In this document: piece by piece, positions 1 to 10,390 of the stretch | Layout of the letters: each line of letters opens with the position of its first letter | How positions within the stretch are numbered: the first letter of the stretch is position 1 | Assembly: GCA_009712635.1 (NCBI GenBank) | Contig: WASS01000029.1 | Location: 355,276-419,275 of the forward strand | Origin: Hungatella sp. | GTDB lineage: Bacteria > Bacillota > Clostridia > Lachnospirales > Lachnospiraceae | Length of the DNA: 64,000 nucleotides | Reading direction: 5' to 3' | Made by a program: the position numbers and the translations under genes | The notes under the pieces: model-generated | Database searches by the model: none | Told to the model about the DNA's origin: nothing | Seen by the model: the letters and a program-made list of their open reading frames with translations, nothing else

Positions 1-100
1 CCGCTATATGCCACTCCGCCAGATAATCAGCTTTGCACCGGATGTCAGTTCTGCAGGGGAACTGCAGGAACTGGTGGAACAGATGAATCATAAGAAATAG
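1..100 (+). CDS. C-terminal end of an unidentified protein (partial)
   Basis: An open frame enters from the left edge (first full codon at base 2) and stops at TAG 98-100, giving about 32 residues ending in ELVEQMNHKK. The fragment carries no motif that I recognise, so no function is assigned. A strong hairpin directly follows, which supports a real gene end. The gene belongs to the transcription unit left of the window. Confidence 0.55.
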   Translation, partial: RYMPLRQIISFAPDVSSAGELQELVEQMNHKK

Positions 101-113
101 AATAATATGGTTA

Positions 114-154
114 AAAGGAAAAGACGGGCATGATTTGTGCCCGTCTTTTCCTTT
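114..154 (+). terminator. Rho-independent terminator, 17-bp perfect stem
   Basis: Bases 114-130 are the exact reverse complement of 138-154, with a 7-base loop. The 3' arm is itself T-rich (TCTTTTCCTTT). It lies 14 bp after the stop codon of the truncated first gene and separates it from the RpiR unit. Confidence 0.8.
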
Positions 155-186
155 CCAAACCTGGTTTCAGACACTCTTCCTTATTG

Positions 187-215
187 TTGACAGTTCTGTA
201 TCAATGCTTTATGCT
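187..215 (+). promoter_or_regulatory. Promoter of the RpiR regulator gene
   Basis: TTGACA at 187-192, a 17-bp spacer and TATGCT at 210-215 give a good SigA-type promoter about 70 bp before the ATG at 285. Confidence 0.6.
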
Positions 216-284
216 GTATTAAAAACAAGATCAGTGAAATGATAACAGATACATTCATTGCAATGGATGCTGCAAGGAGGAAAC

Positions 285-1094
285 ATGGTACGTGACCTAA
301 TATATCAGTTACAAATTATTGTTAATACAGAAGGAATAGACGAGACGAATTCCACGATAGCGCGGGTTATCCTGGAAAATATGGACAAGAATATGGAGAA
401 TATATCCATTACGGAGCTGGCAGATCTGTGTTTTACCTCCATTTCCACCATGAGCAGGTTTGTAAAAAAGCTGGGATATGCAAGTTTTAATGAGTTCAAA
501 TTAAAATGTATTGAAAAGCGAAAGCTGGATTCTGAAATTTTGGTGGATAATGAATTCAATCTTCGCTTTGGATCCAGAGACGACAAAGCCCTTGTCACGG
601 GACTGGCTAAGTCCATAGGCGAATCTTTAATGAATTTTGCTGAGAAATTGGATCTGGAGGAACTGGATCAATTGATCCGAATGATTCATGAAACAAAGGA
701 AGTTAATTTATTTGGTTTTCATTTATCGGGATATTTTATCCAGAACCTTCAGTATCATCTGTTTCTTGCAGGCAAATTTGCAAGCTATGCCTGTCTGGAA
801 GGAGATCAGGAGAAACTGGCAGAGATGTCTGCAGCAAACAGTCTGTCCATTATCTTTTCCGTAGACGGTAATTTTTTAAGAAACAAATCTGAGGTTTTCT
901 TTACACTGAAAAAGAATGGTGGAAAAATTGTTCTCGTTACACAGAATCCAGCTCTGAAAATGGCGAACCAATGTGATTATGTGTATTATTTAGGCGACTA
1001 TAAAGGAGCAACAGAAGGAAGATATAAGCTTCAGCTCTATACCGAAATACTGATCAACCGCTATTGTCAGAAGTATGGTCAAATCAAAAAATAA
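285..1094 (+). CDS. MurR/RpiR family transcriptional regulator
   Basis: 269 residues. The N-terminal third is an RpiR-type helix-turn-helix (about residues 37-70, with ITELADLCFTSISTMSRFVK), followed by a SIS sugar-phosphate-binding fold (about 125-250). RpiR proteins sense phosphosugars and often control the adjacent sugar operon. The ATG at 285 is chosen because AAGGAGG (274-280) lies just upstream; an in-frame TTG at 258 has no such site. The gene precedes a beta-glucoside PTS and a 6-phospho-beta-glucosidase on the same strand, so it probably controls them in response to a phosphorylated beta-glucoside. Whether it activates or represses cannot be read from the sequence. Confidence 0.88.
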   Translation: MVRDLIYQLQIIVNTEGIDETNSTIARVILENMDKNMENISITELADLCFTSISTMSRFVKKLGYASFNEFKLKCIEKRKLDSEILVDNEFNLRFGSRDDKALVTGLAKSIGESLMNFAEKLDLEELDQLIRMIHETKEVNLFGFHLSGYFIQNLQYHLFLAGKFASYACLEGDQEKLAEMSAANSLSIIFSVDGNFLRNKSEVFFTLKKNGGKIVLVTQNPALKMANQCDYVYYLGDYKGATEGRYKLQLYTEILINRYCQKYGQIKK

Positions 1095-1099
1095 TTCTG

Positions 1100-1116
1100 T
1101 TTTCATAAAATGAAAA
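1100..1116 (+). promoter_or_regulatory. Candidate RpiR operator (palindrome)
   Basis: TTTTCAT (1100-1106) and ATGAAAA (1110-1116) are perfect inverted repeats around AAA, in the 139-bp gap between the RpiR gene and the PTS gene. TGAAA/TTTCA-type palindromes are common for RpiR-family operators. I infer that it is the regulator's site; no clear -35 box was found near it. Confidence 0.35.
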
Positions 1117-1233
1117 TAAGCAGTAAACAAGAAAAAGCTTTCCCGCAATGAAGCCATAGAACACCGCTTTTTATGTTATGATCTTTTCGAGGGGTAATCA
1201 TAAATTTCTACTTCATCTTAGGAGGAGCGTTAT

Positions 1234-3075
1234 ATGGACAAAAAGGAATTAGCAGAGAAGATTGTGCAGGAACTTGGCGGGAAGGAAAATATTCTGCAGA
1301 GCTGGCATTGTATCACCCGTCTGCGTTTTAATGTGGCAGACGAAGAAAAAGTTAATTTAGATGGGTTAAAAGCACTGGGGAGTGTAATGGGTGCACAATA
1401 CCAGAATGGACAGTTTCAGGTGATAATTGGCAATAAAGTAGCAGAGGTTTATGAGGAAGTATCCCAGGTTCTGGGCTCTTTGGAATCATCGGGAAAGAAC
1501 CAGCCGGTAAAAAGGAAACATGTGATTGATGCAGTATTTGATATCATATCGGGAATCTTTGCACCAATCCTTCCGGCAATTGTAGGTGCAGGTTTGCTAA
1601 AGGGTGTGTTATCTCTGATTATTGCCTGCAAACTTATGGCTCCTGCGGATTCCGGTTATGTGGTGCTGAATATGATTGCAGATGCACCTTTTTATTTTCT
1701 GCCTTTTTTAGTGGCTTTTTCTTCTGCAAGAAAATTTAAGACCAATGAGTTTCTGGCAGTTACCATTGCCGGAGTTATCATGTATCCCACCATGATTCAA
1801 TACGCGGCATCAGGGGAAGTTGCTTCTTTAAGTCTTCTGGGTTTAAAAATACCCATGATTAATTACAGCTCAACCGTTATCCCCATCATTTTGGGTGTGT
1901 TCTTAATGAGCTACATTTACAAAGCCGTGGATCGGGTGGTACCTGATGTTCTGAAAGTTATTGTAACACCGCTGGTGGTGCTGTTTACAGATGCAGTTCT
2001 GGTTCTGGTGGTGGTTGCACCATTAGGCAGTTACGTTGGCGTTTATGTGCAGCTGTTCTTTTCCTACCTTTATCAGATAGCGGGACCTCTGGCAGGCGCT
2101 TTGTTAGGAGGCCTGATGCCTTTGATTGTTATTACAGGTATGCATTATGCCTTTTTCCCAAGCACGTTTTTAAACTTCAGTAAGCTGGGCTATGATACCA
2201 TTCTTCTTCCTTTAAATCTGGTGGGAAACATGGCACAGACAGGAGCTGCTCTTGGTGTAGCTGTTAAAACAAAGGATTCCAAAATGAAGTCACTTGCTTT
2301 TTCCACAACGGTATCTGCATTCTTTGGTATTACAGAGCCTGCAATTTACGGAGTGACCCTGAAGCTGAAAAAACCGTTTTATGCGGCTCTTGCGGGAGGT
2401 GCAGTGGGCGGAGGAATCTATGGTACCTTTGCAGTAAAGGCATTCTCATTCTCTGTTCCAGGAATCACCGCTTTGCCGTCCTATGTTGAGCATGGAACAA
2501 AAAACTTTATGTTTGCTTTACTGGGTATCGGATGCAGTTTTGCAGTTGCATTTATTCTGACCTTATTATCCAATATCGAGAACAAGGAATCAACAATGGA
2601 GATAGGATCACCTTTGGCAGGGAACGTAGTGCCTCTTTCTGAAGTGCCGGATCGGACCTTTGCAGAAGGGATTGTTGGACAGGGAGTTGGAATCCTGCCA
2701 TCAGAAGGAATTGTAAAAGCGCCGTTTCACGGAATTGTTTCAGCCGTTACAGACAGCAGGCATGCCATTGGTCTGACATCGGATCAGGGTGTGGAACTTT
2801 TGGTACACATCGGAATTGATACAGTAAGTCTGGACGGTGATGGTTTTGAACTGCTGGTGAAGGAAGGGCAGACGGTAAAAAAGGGAGATATCCTTCTGTC
2901 ATTTGACATGGAAAAAATTAAGAATGCAGGATTTGATTTAATTTCACCTGTTCTCATCACAAATACGCCAGTGTATGATGCAGTAAAAGGTGTGTTGACG
3001 AAAGAAACTGTGGATTTTTCTGATCCTGTTCTGCAGATTACCCCTAAGAATGAAGAAATCTCAAGAAAAATTTAA
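1234..3075 (+). CDS. bglP: Beta-glucoside PTS transporter subunit IIBCA
   Basis: 613 residues with the order EIIB-EIIC-EIIA, the usual architecture and length for BglF/BglP-type permeases. The EIIB phosphorylation cysteine is C26 in HCITRLRF. The middle part (about 100-450) is a multi-pass EIIC with the family motif GITEPAIYGV. The EIIA part carries the active histidine near residue 525 in LLVHIGIDTV. It imports beta-glucosides with phosphorylation at C6. It has an AGGAGG site before ATG 1234 and lies 15 bp upstream of the GH1 gene that would cleave its product. No antiterminator hairpin of the bgl type was seen upstream, which fits control by the RpiR protein. The exact substrate (cellobiose, arbutin, salicin) is not determinable. 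Confidence 0.93.
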   Translation: MDKKELAEKIVQELGGKENILQSWHCITRLRFNVADEEKVNLDGLKALGSVMGAQYQNGQFQVIIGNKVAEVYEEVSQVLGSLESSGKNQPVKRKHVIDAVFDIISGIFAPILPAIVGAGLLKGVLSLIIACKLMAPADSGYVVLNMIADAPFYFLPFLVAFSSARKFKTNEFLAVTIAGVIMYPTMIQYAASGEVASLSLLGLKIPMINYSSTVIPIILGVFLMSYIYKAVDRVVPDVLKVIVTPLVVLFTDAVLVLVVVAPLGSYVGVYVQLFFSYLYQIAGPLAGALLGGLMPLIVITGMHYAFFPSTFLNFSKLGYDTILLPLNLVGNMAQTGAALGVAVKTKDSKMKSLAFSTTVSAFFGITEPAIYGVTLKLKKPFYAALAGGAVGGGIYGTFAVKAFSFSVPGITALPSYVEHGTKNFMFALLGIGCSFAVAFILTLLSNIENKESTMEIGSPLAGNVVPLSEVPDRTFAEGIVGQGVGILPSEGIVKAPFHGIVSAVTDSRHAIGLTSDQGVELLVHIGIDTVSLDGDGFELLVKEGQTVKKGDILLSFDMEKIKNAGFDLISPVLITNTPVYDAVKGVLTKETVDFSDPVLQITPKNEEISRKI

Positions 3076-4554
<1,479 letters not shown>

Positions 4555-4560
4555 TAAAAT

Positions 4561-4608
4561 AAAAATAAGCGTTGATTGCTCCTAATGGACAATTCAACGC
4601 TTATTTTT
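4561..4608 (+). terminator. Terminator after the bgl operon
   Basis: AAAAATAAGCGTTGA (4561-4575) pairs perfectly with TCAACGCTTATTTTT (4594-4608); the T-rich end follows the GC core. It starts 6 bp after the GH1 stop codon. Confidence 0.85.
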
Positions 4609-4744
4609 GTGCTCTGTTGGATAATTCAGTTTGCATTGAATTGTATGATTTGATTTGGTATGCTGATAATGATATCAGATTGTCAGCTTAAACCGATCAC
4701 AATGGTTGATATAATTAAGGTCGGTAAGGCGGAACGGAGGCTAT

Positions 4745-5653
4745 ATGGAAAACACGTTGTATATCAAAGATAATATGGATTCACCTAATTACGAAGTTTT
4801 TTATAAGGACAATATTCCTTCTGTGGATCATCCTCTCCATTACCATGATTTTCTTGAAATATATTACCATGCGGAAGGAGACTGCGATTATATCATTGAC
4901 AGCAGGATCTATACCCTGAAACACGGAGATATTGTACTGATTAATAATCAGCGTTTACATCGGGCTGTGATAAAGGATATGACAAAACCATACCGGCGGT
5001 TTGTCTTATGGCTGGAATATAATTACCTGGAGACATTGCTGGGTGGAAAAATTGAATATAATACAATGATAGGAAAGGAGAGCAGAACAGAGATATTCCG
5101 TCTCCCCGGACAGCAGAGTGAAGAAATCGAATTAATTTTCAGGAAAATGTGCCGGGAGAGTGAAGTGGTGGATTTTGCAAGTTCCTATCTTCAGGAGAGT
5201 TATTTAAGTCAGCTTCTGTTACTTTTTTGCCGATATAGCCAGAATTCTCAGTCAGTGGAAGAGACCACGTTTGAAAACGATGAGATGATTCAATCCATTA
5301 TGGATTATATTGACCAGCATTATATGGAACCAATCACCCTGGATATGATAGCACAGCATTTCTTTATGAATAAATATCATCTGATGAGAAAATTTAAAAA
5401 GCATACACGAATGACCATCATGGATTACTGCAAAAAGCGGCGGTTGATTATTGCAAGGAATTATCTGATGGAGGGGGCAAGAATACAGGATATCTATAAA
5501 CTAAGCGGGTTTGATGATTATTCTAACTTTTTCCGGGCATTTAAATCTGCGTACCAGATGTCCCCCAGAGACTATAAGAACTATATGATCCAAAGCCATA
5601 ACAGTACCATACAGCTGGCGGTGGACCGCGATCAGATTAATAAGAAACATTAA
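4745..5653 (+). CDS. AraC family transcriptional regulator
   Basis: 302 residues. The N-terminal half is a cupin-like sensor (FLEIYYHAEGDCDYIIDS, then GDIVLIN), and the C-terminal 100 residues are the double helix-turn-helix (IAQHFFMNKYHLMRKFKKHT and the closing FFRAFKSAYQMSPRDYKNY). It sits directly upstream of a sugar ABC importer and a GH13 phosphorylase on the same strand and is probably their activator. CGGAGG lies before the ATG. The ligand is unknown; a glycoside substrate of the downstream importer is the natural guess. Confidence 0.88.
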   Translation: MENTLYIKDNMDSPNYEVFYKDNIPSVDHPLHYHDFLEIYYHAEGDCDYIIDSRIYTLKHGDIVLINNQRLHRAVIKDMTKPYRRFVLWLEYNYLETLLGGKIEYNTMIGKESRTEIFRLPGQQSEEIELIFRKMCRESEVVDFASSYLQESYLSQLLLLFCRYSQNSQSVEETTFENDEMIQSIMDYIDQHYMEPITLDMIAQHFFMNKYHLMRKFKKHTRMTIMDYCKKRRLIIARNYLMEGARIQDIYKLSGFDDYSNFFRAFKSAYQMSPRDYKNYMIQSHNSTIQLAVDRDQINKKH

Positions 5654-5667
5654 AGTCGGAAATTGTC

Positions 5668-5726
5668 AACATTTGCAATGTTCACGCCAGTTTTCGTTAT
5701 TTATTCTGGATTCATAATGTTATAAT
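5668..5726 (+). promoter_or_regulatory. Probable activator-dependent promoter of the sugar ABC operon
   Basis: The palindrome AACATT-TGC-AATGTT spans 5668-5682. TATAAT follows at 5721-5726, but the matching -35 region (around 5697-5703) is poor (TTATTT), as expected for a promoter that needs an activator. The palindrome lies just upstream of that weak -35, so it may be a binding site for the AraC protein encoded upstream. The assignment is inference. Confidence 0.4.
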
Positions 5727-5794
5727 TTATACAAGAGATTGTAATGGATCTCAGAGAAAAATGGCAATATGTACAATGAGAAGGAGGATTATTT

Positions 5795-7141
5795 ATGAAA
5801 AAGGCTATTAGTTTTTTATTGGCTGGTGTTATGGCAGCATCCTTGACTGCCTGCTCCGGTTCCGTGAAAGAAACGGCTCCTGCAAAACAGGAAGACACAA
5901 AAGCAGCAGAACAAACCAGTGAGAGCAAAGGAAGCGGGGAAAAAGTGGAGATTAGTTTCCTTGTAACAAAACCGGAAATTGTTCCCCAGTTTGAAGAGAC
6001 ATTCAAACGCTATACAGAATCTCACCCCAATGTAACAATTACTGCAATTCCATTGTCAGGACAGACGATATACGAAAAACTCACATCCCTATATGCATCT
6101 GGGAATGCCCCTACGATCACTATGGTAGGAGGACCGGAATTTACATCCTTTAAAGATAATTTCTTAGATATTACGGATACCGATTTTGCTAAAAAAGTTT
6201 ATAGCTGGGCACAGGATAAGACGAAATCAGACGGAAAAGTTCTTGCTGTTCCAACAACCGCTGAAGGCATCGGCATTATGTATAACAAAAAAGTTATTGA
6301 GGCAGCGACTGGAAAAGAGTTTGATCCAACCTCAATTAAATCAAGAAAAGATTTCGCACAGCTTTTAGAAGAGATTTCAAAGACTGAGTATGCACCAGTT
6401 CAGATTACCAATAAGGACTGGCTGTTAGGCTCTCATCTGACTTCTGTTTTATATGGCGCAGTAAGTAAGAATTATGATGAGAGACAGGCTGTCATTGAGG
6501 CATGCCGCAAGGGAGAATACAATTTTGCTGACAGCCAGGTGTTTAACAACTGGATGGATACCTTTGACCTTCTCATGAAATACAACAAATACGCCAAGTC
6601 ACCACTTGCCAATGCTTATGAGGATGATCAGTTAACTATGGCAAGTGATGAAGTTGCTTTCTGGCCCATCGGTAACTATATTTATCCAAACATTGTAGAT
6701 ATTAACCCGGATGCCCAGGTTGGCCTGATGCCTTATCCAATGGGAGATGACGAAGCAGCTGTTGGAAATAAGGAAATTGTATTATCTTATTCCATGTTTG
6801 CCATTGACGCAAAGCAGTCCAAACCGGAACAGCAGGCTGCAGCCATCGATTTCTTTAACTGGCTGGTTACTTCCAAAGATGGTCAGGATTCCTATGTTAA
6901 CACACTTATGTTTGTACCGATCTTTGAAGGTTTTGAAGTACAGCCCACTAATCCGGTAGCAAAGCAGATTGTTTCTTATATGGAACAGGGAAACACTCTG
7001 GAAAGAATGAGCGATTATTTCCCGGCTGGTGTTATGAATCAGTTTGGCGCAACCATGCAGCAATATCTGGATGGAAAAATAACCAGAGCCGATGTTGCCA
7101 GTCAGTTTAAGGATAAATGGGTGGAATTCTCCAAGAAATAA
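5795..7141 (+). CDS. Sugar ABC transporter substrate-binding lipoprotein (CUT1)
   Basis: 448 residues. A lipoprotein signal (MKK, hydrophobic core, lipobox LTAC with C20) is followed by a charged linker and a family 1 extracellular solute-binding fold (FEETFKRYTESHPNVTITAI, with the usual AAIDFFNWLVTSKDGQ near the C-terminus). It captures a carbohydrate outside the membrane and passes it to the two permeases encoded next. AAGGAGG precedes the ATG. The adjacent phosphorylase suggests a glucoside such as sucrose or glucosylglycerol as substrate, but binding residues cannot be judged by eye. Confidence 0.9.
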   Translation: MKKAISFLLAGVMAASLTACSGSVKETAPAKQEDTKAAEQTSESKGSGEKVEISFLVTKPEIVPQFEETFKRYTESHPNVTITAIPLSGQTIYEKLTSLYASGNAPTITMVGGPEFTSFKDNFLDITDTDFAKKVYSWAQDKTKSDGKVLAVPTTAEGIGIMYNKKVIEAATGKEFDPTSIKSRKDFAQLLEEISKTEYAPVQITNKDWLLGSHLTSVLYGAVSKNYDERQAVIEACRKGEYNFADSQVFNNWMDTFDLLMKYNKYAKSPLANAYEDDQLTMASDEVAFWPIGNYIYPNIVDINPDAQVGLMPYPMGDDEAAVGNKEIVLSYSMFAIDAKQSKPEQQAAAIDFFNWLVTSKDGQDSYVNTLMFVPIFEGFEVQPTNPVAKQIVSYMEQGNTLERMSDYFPAGVMNQFGATMQQYLDGKITRADVASQFKDKWVEFSKK

Positions 7142-7161
7142 AAGATGAAATGGGAGATATT

Positions 7162-8052
7162 ATGTATAAAGAAAAATCAAATTTGAAAAGTTTTCAGGTT
7201 TTTGCTACATTTGGGTTAATCCCTCTGTTGGTTTTTGGTATCGTAGTACTCATCCCTTTCTTTTCCGGTCTGTTTTTATCGCTTACCAATTGGAATGGTT
7301 CCTTAGACGGCAAAATTGAGTTTATAGGAATCGGAAATTATATTTCAGCAGTCAGGGACCCCGCATTCTGGGGTTCCCTGGGTAAAACGTTTTATTATGT
7401 TTTCTTTGTTATGATCTTAACAAATACATCTGCTTTTTTATTCGGTTTGCTGGTAACCAGCGGTATGAAGGGACAGAATTTTTACAGAGCGGGGTATTTT
7501 ACGCCTAATCTGATCGGCGGCGTGATTTTAGGATATATCTGGCAGTTCATCTTCTCCAGAGTATTTGTTTATTTCGGTACAAAGACCGGAATCCCATTTT
7601 TTGAAATCAGCTGGCTGACACAACCTCACGCAGCTTTATGGGCGCTGATCATCGTGGGTGTCTGGCAGAATGCTGGTTATATGATGTTAATTTATATTGC
7701 GGGCTTTGTTGGAATTGATAAAAGTCTGATTGAAGCGGCACGAATGGATGGGGCGAGCCCCCTTCAGATGCTTCAGAAAATAAAGATACCCATGATGGTG
7801 CCGGCATTTACCATCACGCTGTTTCTCACCCTGAGAAAGGCATTTATGGTTTATGATGTGAACTTATCCCTGACAAAGGGCGGACCTTACAATACCACGG
7901 AGCTGATCTCCATGCATGTCTACAATGAAGCATTCTTAAACCAGAACATGGGTCCTGGTCAGGCAAAGGCATTTTTGCTGTTTTTACTGGTCGCTGTGAT
8001 TGCGGTTGCCCAGGTAGCAGTTTTAAAGAAGAAGGAGGTTGATGCCATATGA
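7162..8052 (+). CDS. Sugar ABC transporter permease (CUT1, first subunit)
   Basis: 296 residues with about six membrane helices and the EAA loop (IEAARMDGASPLQMLQKIKIP) that docks the ATPase. Start choice: the open frame reaches back into the preceding gene, but ATG 7162 has GGGAGA just before it (7152-7157) and gives the normal MsmF/UgpA-like N-terminus. Its last codon overlaps the next permease's start (ATGA). No ATP-binding subunit is encoded in this operon; a shared MsmK-type ATPase elsewhere in the genome is the usual arrangement in such systems. Confidence 0.9.
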   Translation: MYKEKSNLKSFQVFATFGLIPLLVFGIVVLIPFFSGLFLSLTNWNGSLDGKIEFIGIGNYISAVRDPAFWGSLGKTFYYVFFVMILTNTSAFLFGLLVTSGMKGQNFYRAGYFTPNLIGGVILGYIWQFIFSRVFVYFGTKTGIPFFEISWLTQPHAALWALIIVGVWQNAGYMMLIYIAGFVGIDKSLIEAARMDGASPLQMLQKIKIPMMVPAFTITLFLTLRKAFMVYDVNLSLTKGGPYNTTELISMHVYNEAFLNQNMGPGQAKAFLLFLLVAVIAVAQVAVLKKKEVDAI

Positions 8053-8876
8053 TGACGCAAAGAAGAATCAACTCCCTGATTAAACAGTTGTTTGCTATTC
8101 TGTTTTTAGTTTTTATGCTTTTACCGTTCTTTCTTGTCCTGATTAATGCGTTAAAACCAAGAATTGAAATCATTAAGAACCCCATGGCGCTTCCCCATGC
8201 CTTATCACTGGCCAACTTTACAAAAGCCTGGGTGACCATGAAATTCGGAACGGTGCTGATGAATACTGCTTATATCACGGCATTTTCTCAGATTCTGCTG
8301 ATTGTTTTTGGTGCAATGCTTTCTTATATGCTGGTTCGCTGGGACTTTAAAGCCAACAAAATTATTTTTACAGTATTAATTTGCGCCATGATTATACCGT
8401 TTCAGTCATTAATGATTCCGTTTGTCAGTATTTTCGGAAAACTGGGACTTATGAACAGCCGGACAGCCCTGATATTTTTCTACATGGGCTTTGGTATGCC
8501 TATGACTACGTTTATGTATCACGGCTTTATGAAAGGGATATCAAGAGAGATGGAGGAAGCGGCCCTCATTGATGGCTGTTCCCATTTTTACTGCTTCTGG
8601 AAAATCGTATTTCCCAATTTAAAGCCAATTACAACCACAATATTAATTGTTAATATATTATGGATCTGGAATGATTTTCTTCTTCCTTCTTTAGTTCTCA
8701 TCAAAGATAAGAACAGGACAATTCCCCTTTCCACATTCTATTTCTTTGGTGAATACACCGCAGAACTGGGTCTGGCAATGGCTGCTTTAATTTTAAGTGT
8801 TTTGCCTGTTGTTGTGATTTATCTTTTCCTTCAGAAGCAGATTGTGACAGGGGTCATGGATGGGGCTATTAAATAA
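8049..8876 (+). CDS. Sugar ABC transporter permease (CUT1, second subunit)
   Basis: 275 residues, MsmG/UgpE-like, with about six membrane helices and the EAA loop EEAALIDGCSHFYCFWKIVFP. It overlaps the stop of the first permease by four bases (ATGA), with AAGGAGG at 8032-8038, so the two are translationally coupled and form the heterodimeric channel of the importer. Confidence 0.91.
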   Translation: MMTQRRINSLIKQLFAILFLVFMLLPFFLVLINALKPRIEIIKNPMALPHALSLANFTKAWVTMKFGTVLMNTAYITAFSQILLIVFGAMLSYMLVRWDFKANKIIFTVLICAMIIPFQSLMIPFVSIFGKLGLMNSRTALIFFYMGFGMPMTTFMYHGFMKGISREMEEAALIDGCSHFYCFWKIVFPNLKPITTTILIVNILWIWNDFLLPSLVLIKDKNRTIPLSTFYFFGEYTAELGLAMAALILSVLPVVVIYLFLQKQIVTGVMDGAIK

Positions 8877-8891
8877 TGGAGGTAAGCTGAC

Positions 8892-10331
8892 TTGAATATA
8901 TCGAACAAAATAATGCTGATAACTTATCCGGACAGCATTGGAGGAAATCTTGTTACATTAAGAAATGTACTGAAAGAATATTTTGAAGATGCCGTTGGAG
9001 GGATACATATTCTGCCCTTTTTTCCTTCCAGCGGAGACCGGGGATTTTCCCCCATTACGTATGAAACGGTAGAACCTGCTTTTGGAGACTGGGCTGATAT
9101 TAAAAAACTGTCAGAAACATATTATCTCATGTGTGATGTGATGGTAAATCATGTTTCCAAAAGGAGTAAAGAATTTCTGGATTATCTTGAAAAAGGCGAA
9201 GCTTCTCCTTTTGCGGACATGTTTCTTGATTATGAGAAGTTTTGGGGAGAGGGAAGACCGAATGAACGGGATATAAACCTGCTCTACCGGCGAAAGGATG
9301 GAGAGCCATATCAGAGTTTTGTCCGGGCAGATGGAAAGACTGTGAAGCTTTGGTGCACCTTTACCAATGAGCAGATTGATCTGGATCTTCGGACAGAGAC
9401 AGCAAAGCAATACTTGAGAGAAAATTTCAATCATCTTGCCTTAAATGGCATCAGCATTATTCGTCTTGATGCACTTGGCTATGTGGTAAAAAAACTGGAT
9501 ACAAGCTGTTTTATGGTTGAACCGGATATCTGGAACGTGATTAATGAGATAACCGGGATGGCCGGTGACAGGGCATGGCTTCTGCCGGAAATCCATGATA
9601 CATGGGAGACTGCAAAGAAGTTAGAGGAGCATCAAGTCTGGAGCTATGATTTTGTACTGCCGTTCCTGATGCTTCATGCCATCTATACCGGGGACACAAA
9701 AAAGCTGGCAGGCTGGCTGGAAGCAGCTCCCCGCACACAATTCACGGTTTTGGATACTCATGACGGAATTGGAGTATATGATGCCTATGACTGGGTTAAT
9801 GAAGAGGAAGCTGCCGCATTAATTGAACGAATCGAAGATCGATTAAGCTATCAGTTTAAGCCGCTGAACCCGGAGAAGAAACGGTTTAAAAAGGCATATC
9901 AGCTTTACACAACCTACTTTTCAGCGCTACATGAAAATGAGCAGGCATATTTACTTGCCCGTGCGGTACAGTTCTTTGCGCCGGGAATCCCTCAGGTGTA
10001 TTACGTTGGAATGCTGGCAGGGGAAAATGATTATGCAGCACTGGATCAGTCAGAAGATCACAGATCCATTAACCGCCATAATTATACGGTGGAAGAAATC
10101 AGAGCCTGCGCTCAGAGAGATGTTGTAAAAAAATTAAGATCCCTGATGCAATTTAGAAATACGTTCGGTGCATTTGATGGAGATCTGGAAGTTACTGTTC
10201 CTTCAGAGGGGATTTTAATTATGAGAAGAACCGCAAATGATAAGTGGGCGGAACTGATCTGCAATTTTAAGGAATTGGATTTTTCTATTTGTTATATGGA
10301 ACAGGGAGTCACTCAGAGGCTTAAGTTTTAA
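8892..10331 (+). CDS. gtfA: GH13_18 glucoside phosphorylase (sucrose phosphorylase-like)
   Basis: 479 residues, close to the usual size of sucrose phosphorylase. A catalytic triad can be read: nucleophile D193 (IIRLDALGY), acid/base E233 (LLPEIHDTW) and D291 (LDTHDGIGV), almost the same numbers as in the well-studied Bifidobacterium enzyme. The segment PQVYYVGMLAGENDY is also characteristic. It would cleave an imported alpha-glucoside with phosphate to give glucose 1-phosphate. GH13_18 also holds sucrose 6'-phosphate and glucosylglycerol phosphorylases, so the exact substrate is open. The start is TTG 8892 with GGAGG at 8878-8882. It is the last gene of the CUT1 importer operon, an arrangement like msmEFG-gtfA of streptococci. 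Confidence 0.85.
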   Translation: MNISNKIMLITYPDSIGGNLVTLRNVLKEYFEDAVGGIHILPFFPSSGDRGFSPITYETVEPAFGDWADIKKLSETYYLMCDVMVNHVSKRSKEFLDYLEKGEASPFADMFLDYEKFWGEGRPNERDINLLYRRKDGEPYQSFVRADGKTVKLWCTFTNEQIDLDLRTETAKQYLRENFNHLALNGISIIRLDALGYVVKKLDTSCFMVEPDIWNVINEITGMAGDRAWLLPEIHDTWETAKKLEEHQVWSYDFVLPFLMLHAIYTGDTKKLAGWLEAAPRTQFTVLDTHDGIGVYDAYDWVNEEEAAALIERIEDRLSYQFKPLNPEKKRFKKAYQLYTTYFSALHENEQAYLLARAVQFFAPGIPQVYYVGMLAGENDYAALDQSEDHRSINRHNYTVEEIRACAQRDVVKKLRSLMQFRNTFGAFDGDLEVTVPSEGILIMRRTANDKWAELICNFKELDFSICYMEQGVTQRLKF

Positions 10332-10341
10332 TTATATTTTG

Positions 10342-10380
10342 GGGTATTTCCCCAGACAGGTGAGGTCCGGGGAAATACCC
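10342..10380. terminator. Hairpin between convergent genes
   Basis: GGGTATTTCCCC (10342-10353) and GGGGAAATACCC (10369-10380) are perfect inverted repeats with a 15-base loop, placed between the converging phosphorylase and DJ-1 genes. A run of T follows on neither strand, so it is a weak intrinsic terminator by sequence; position is the main argument. Confidence 0.5.
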
Positions 10381-10390
10381 TGGGCTTTAC

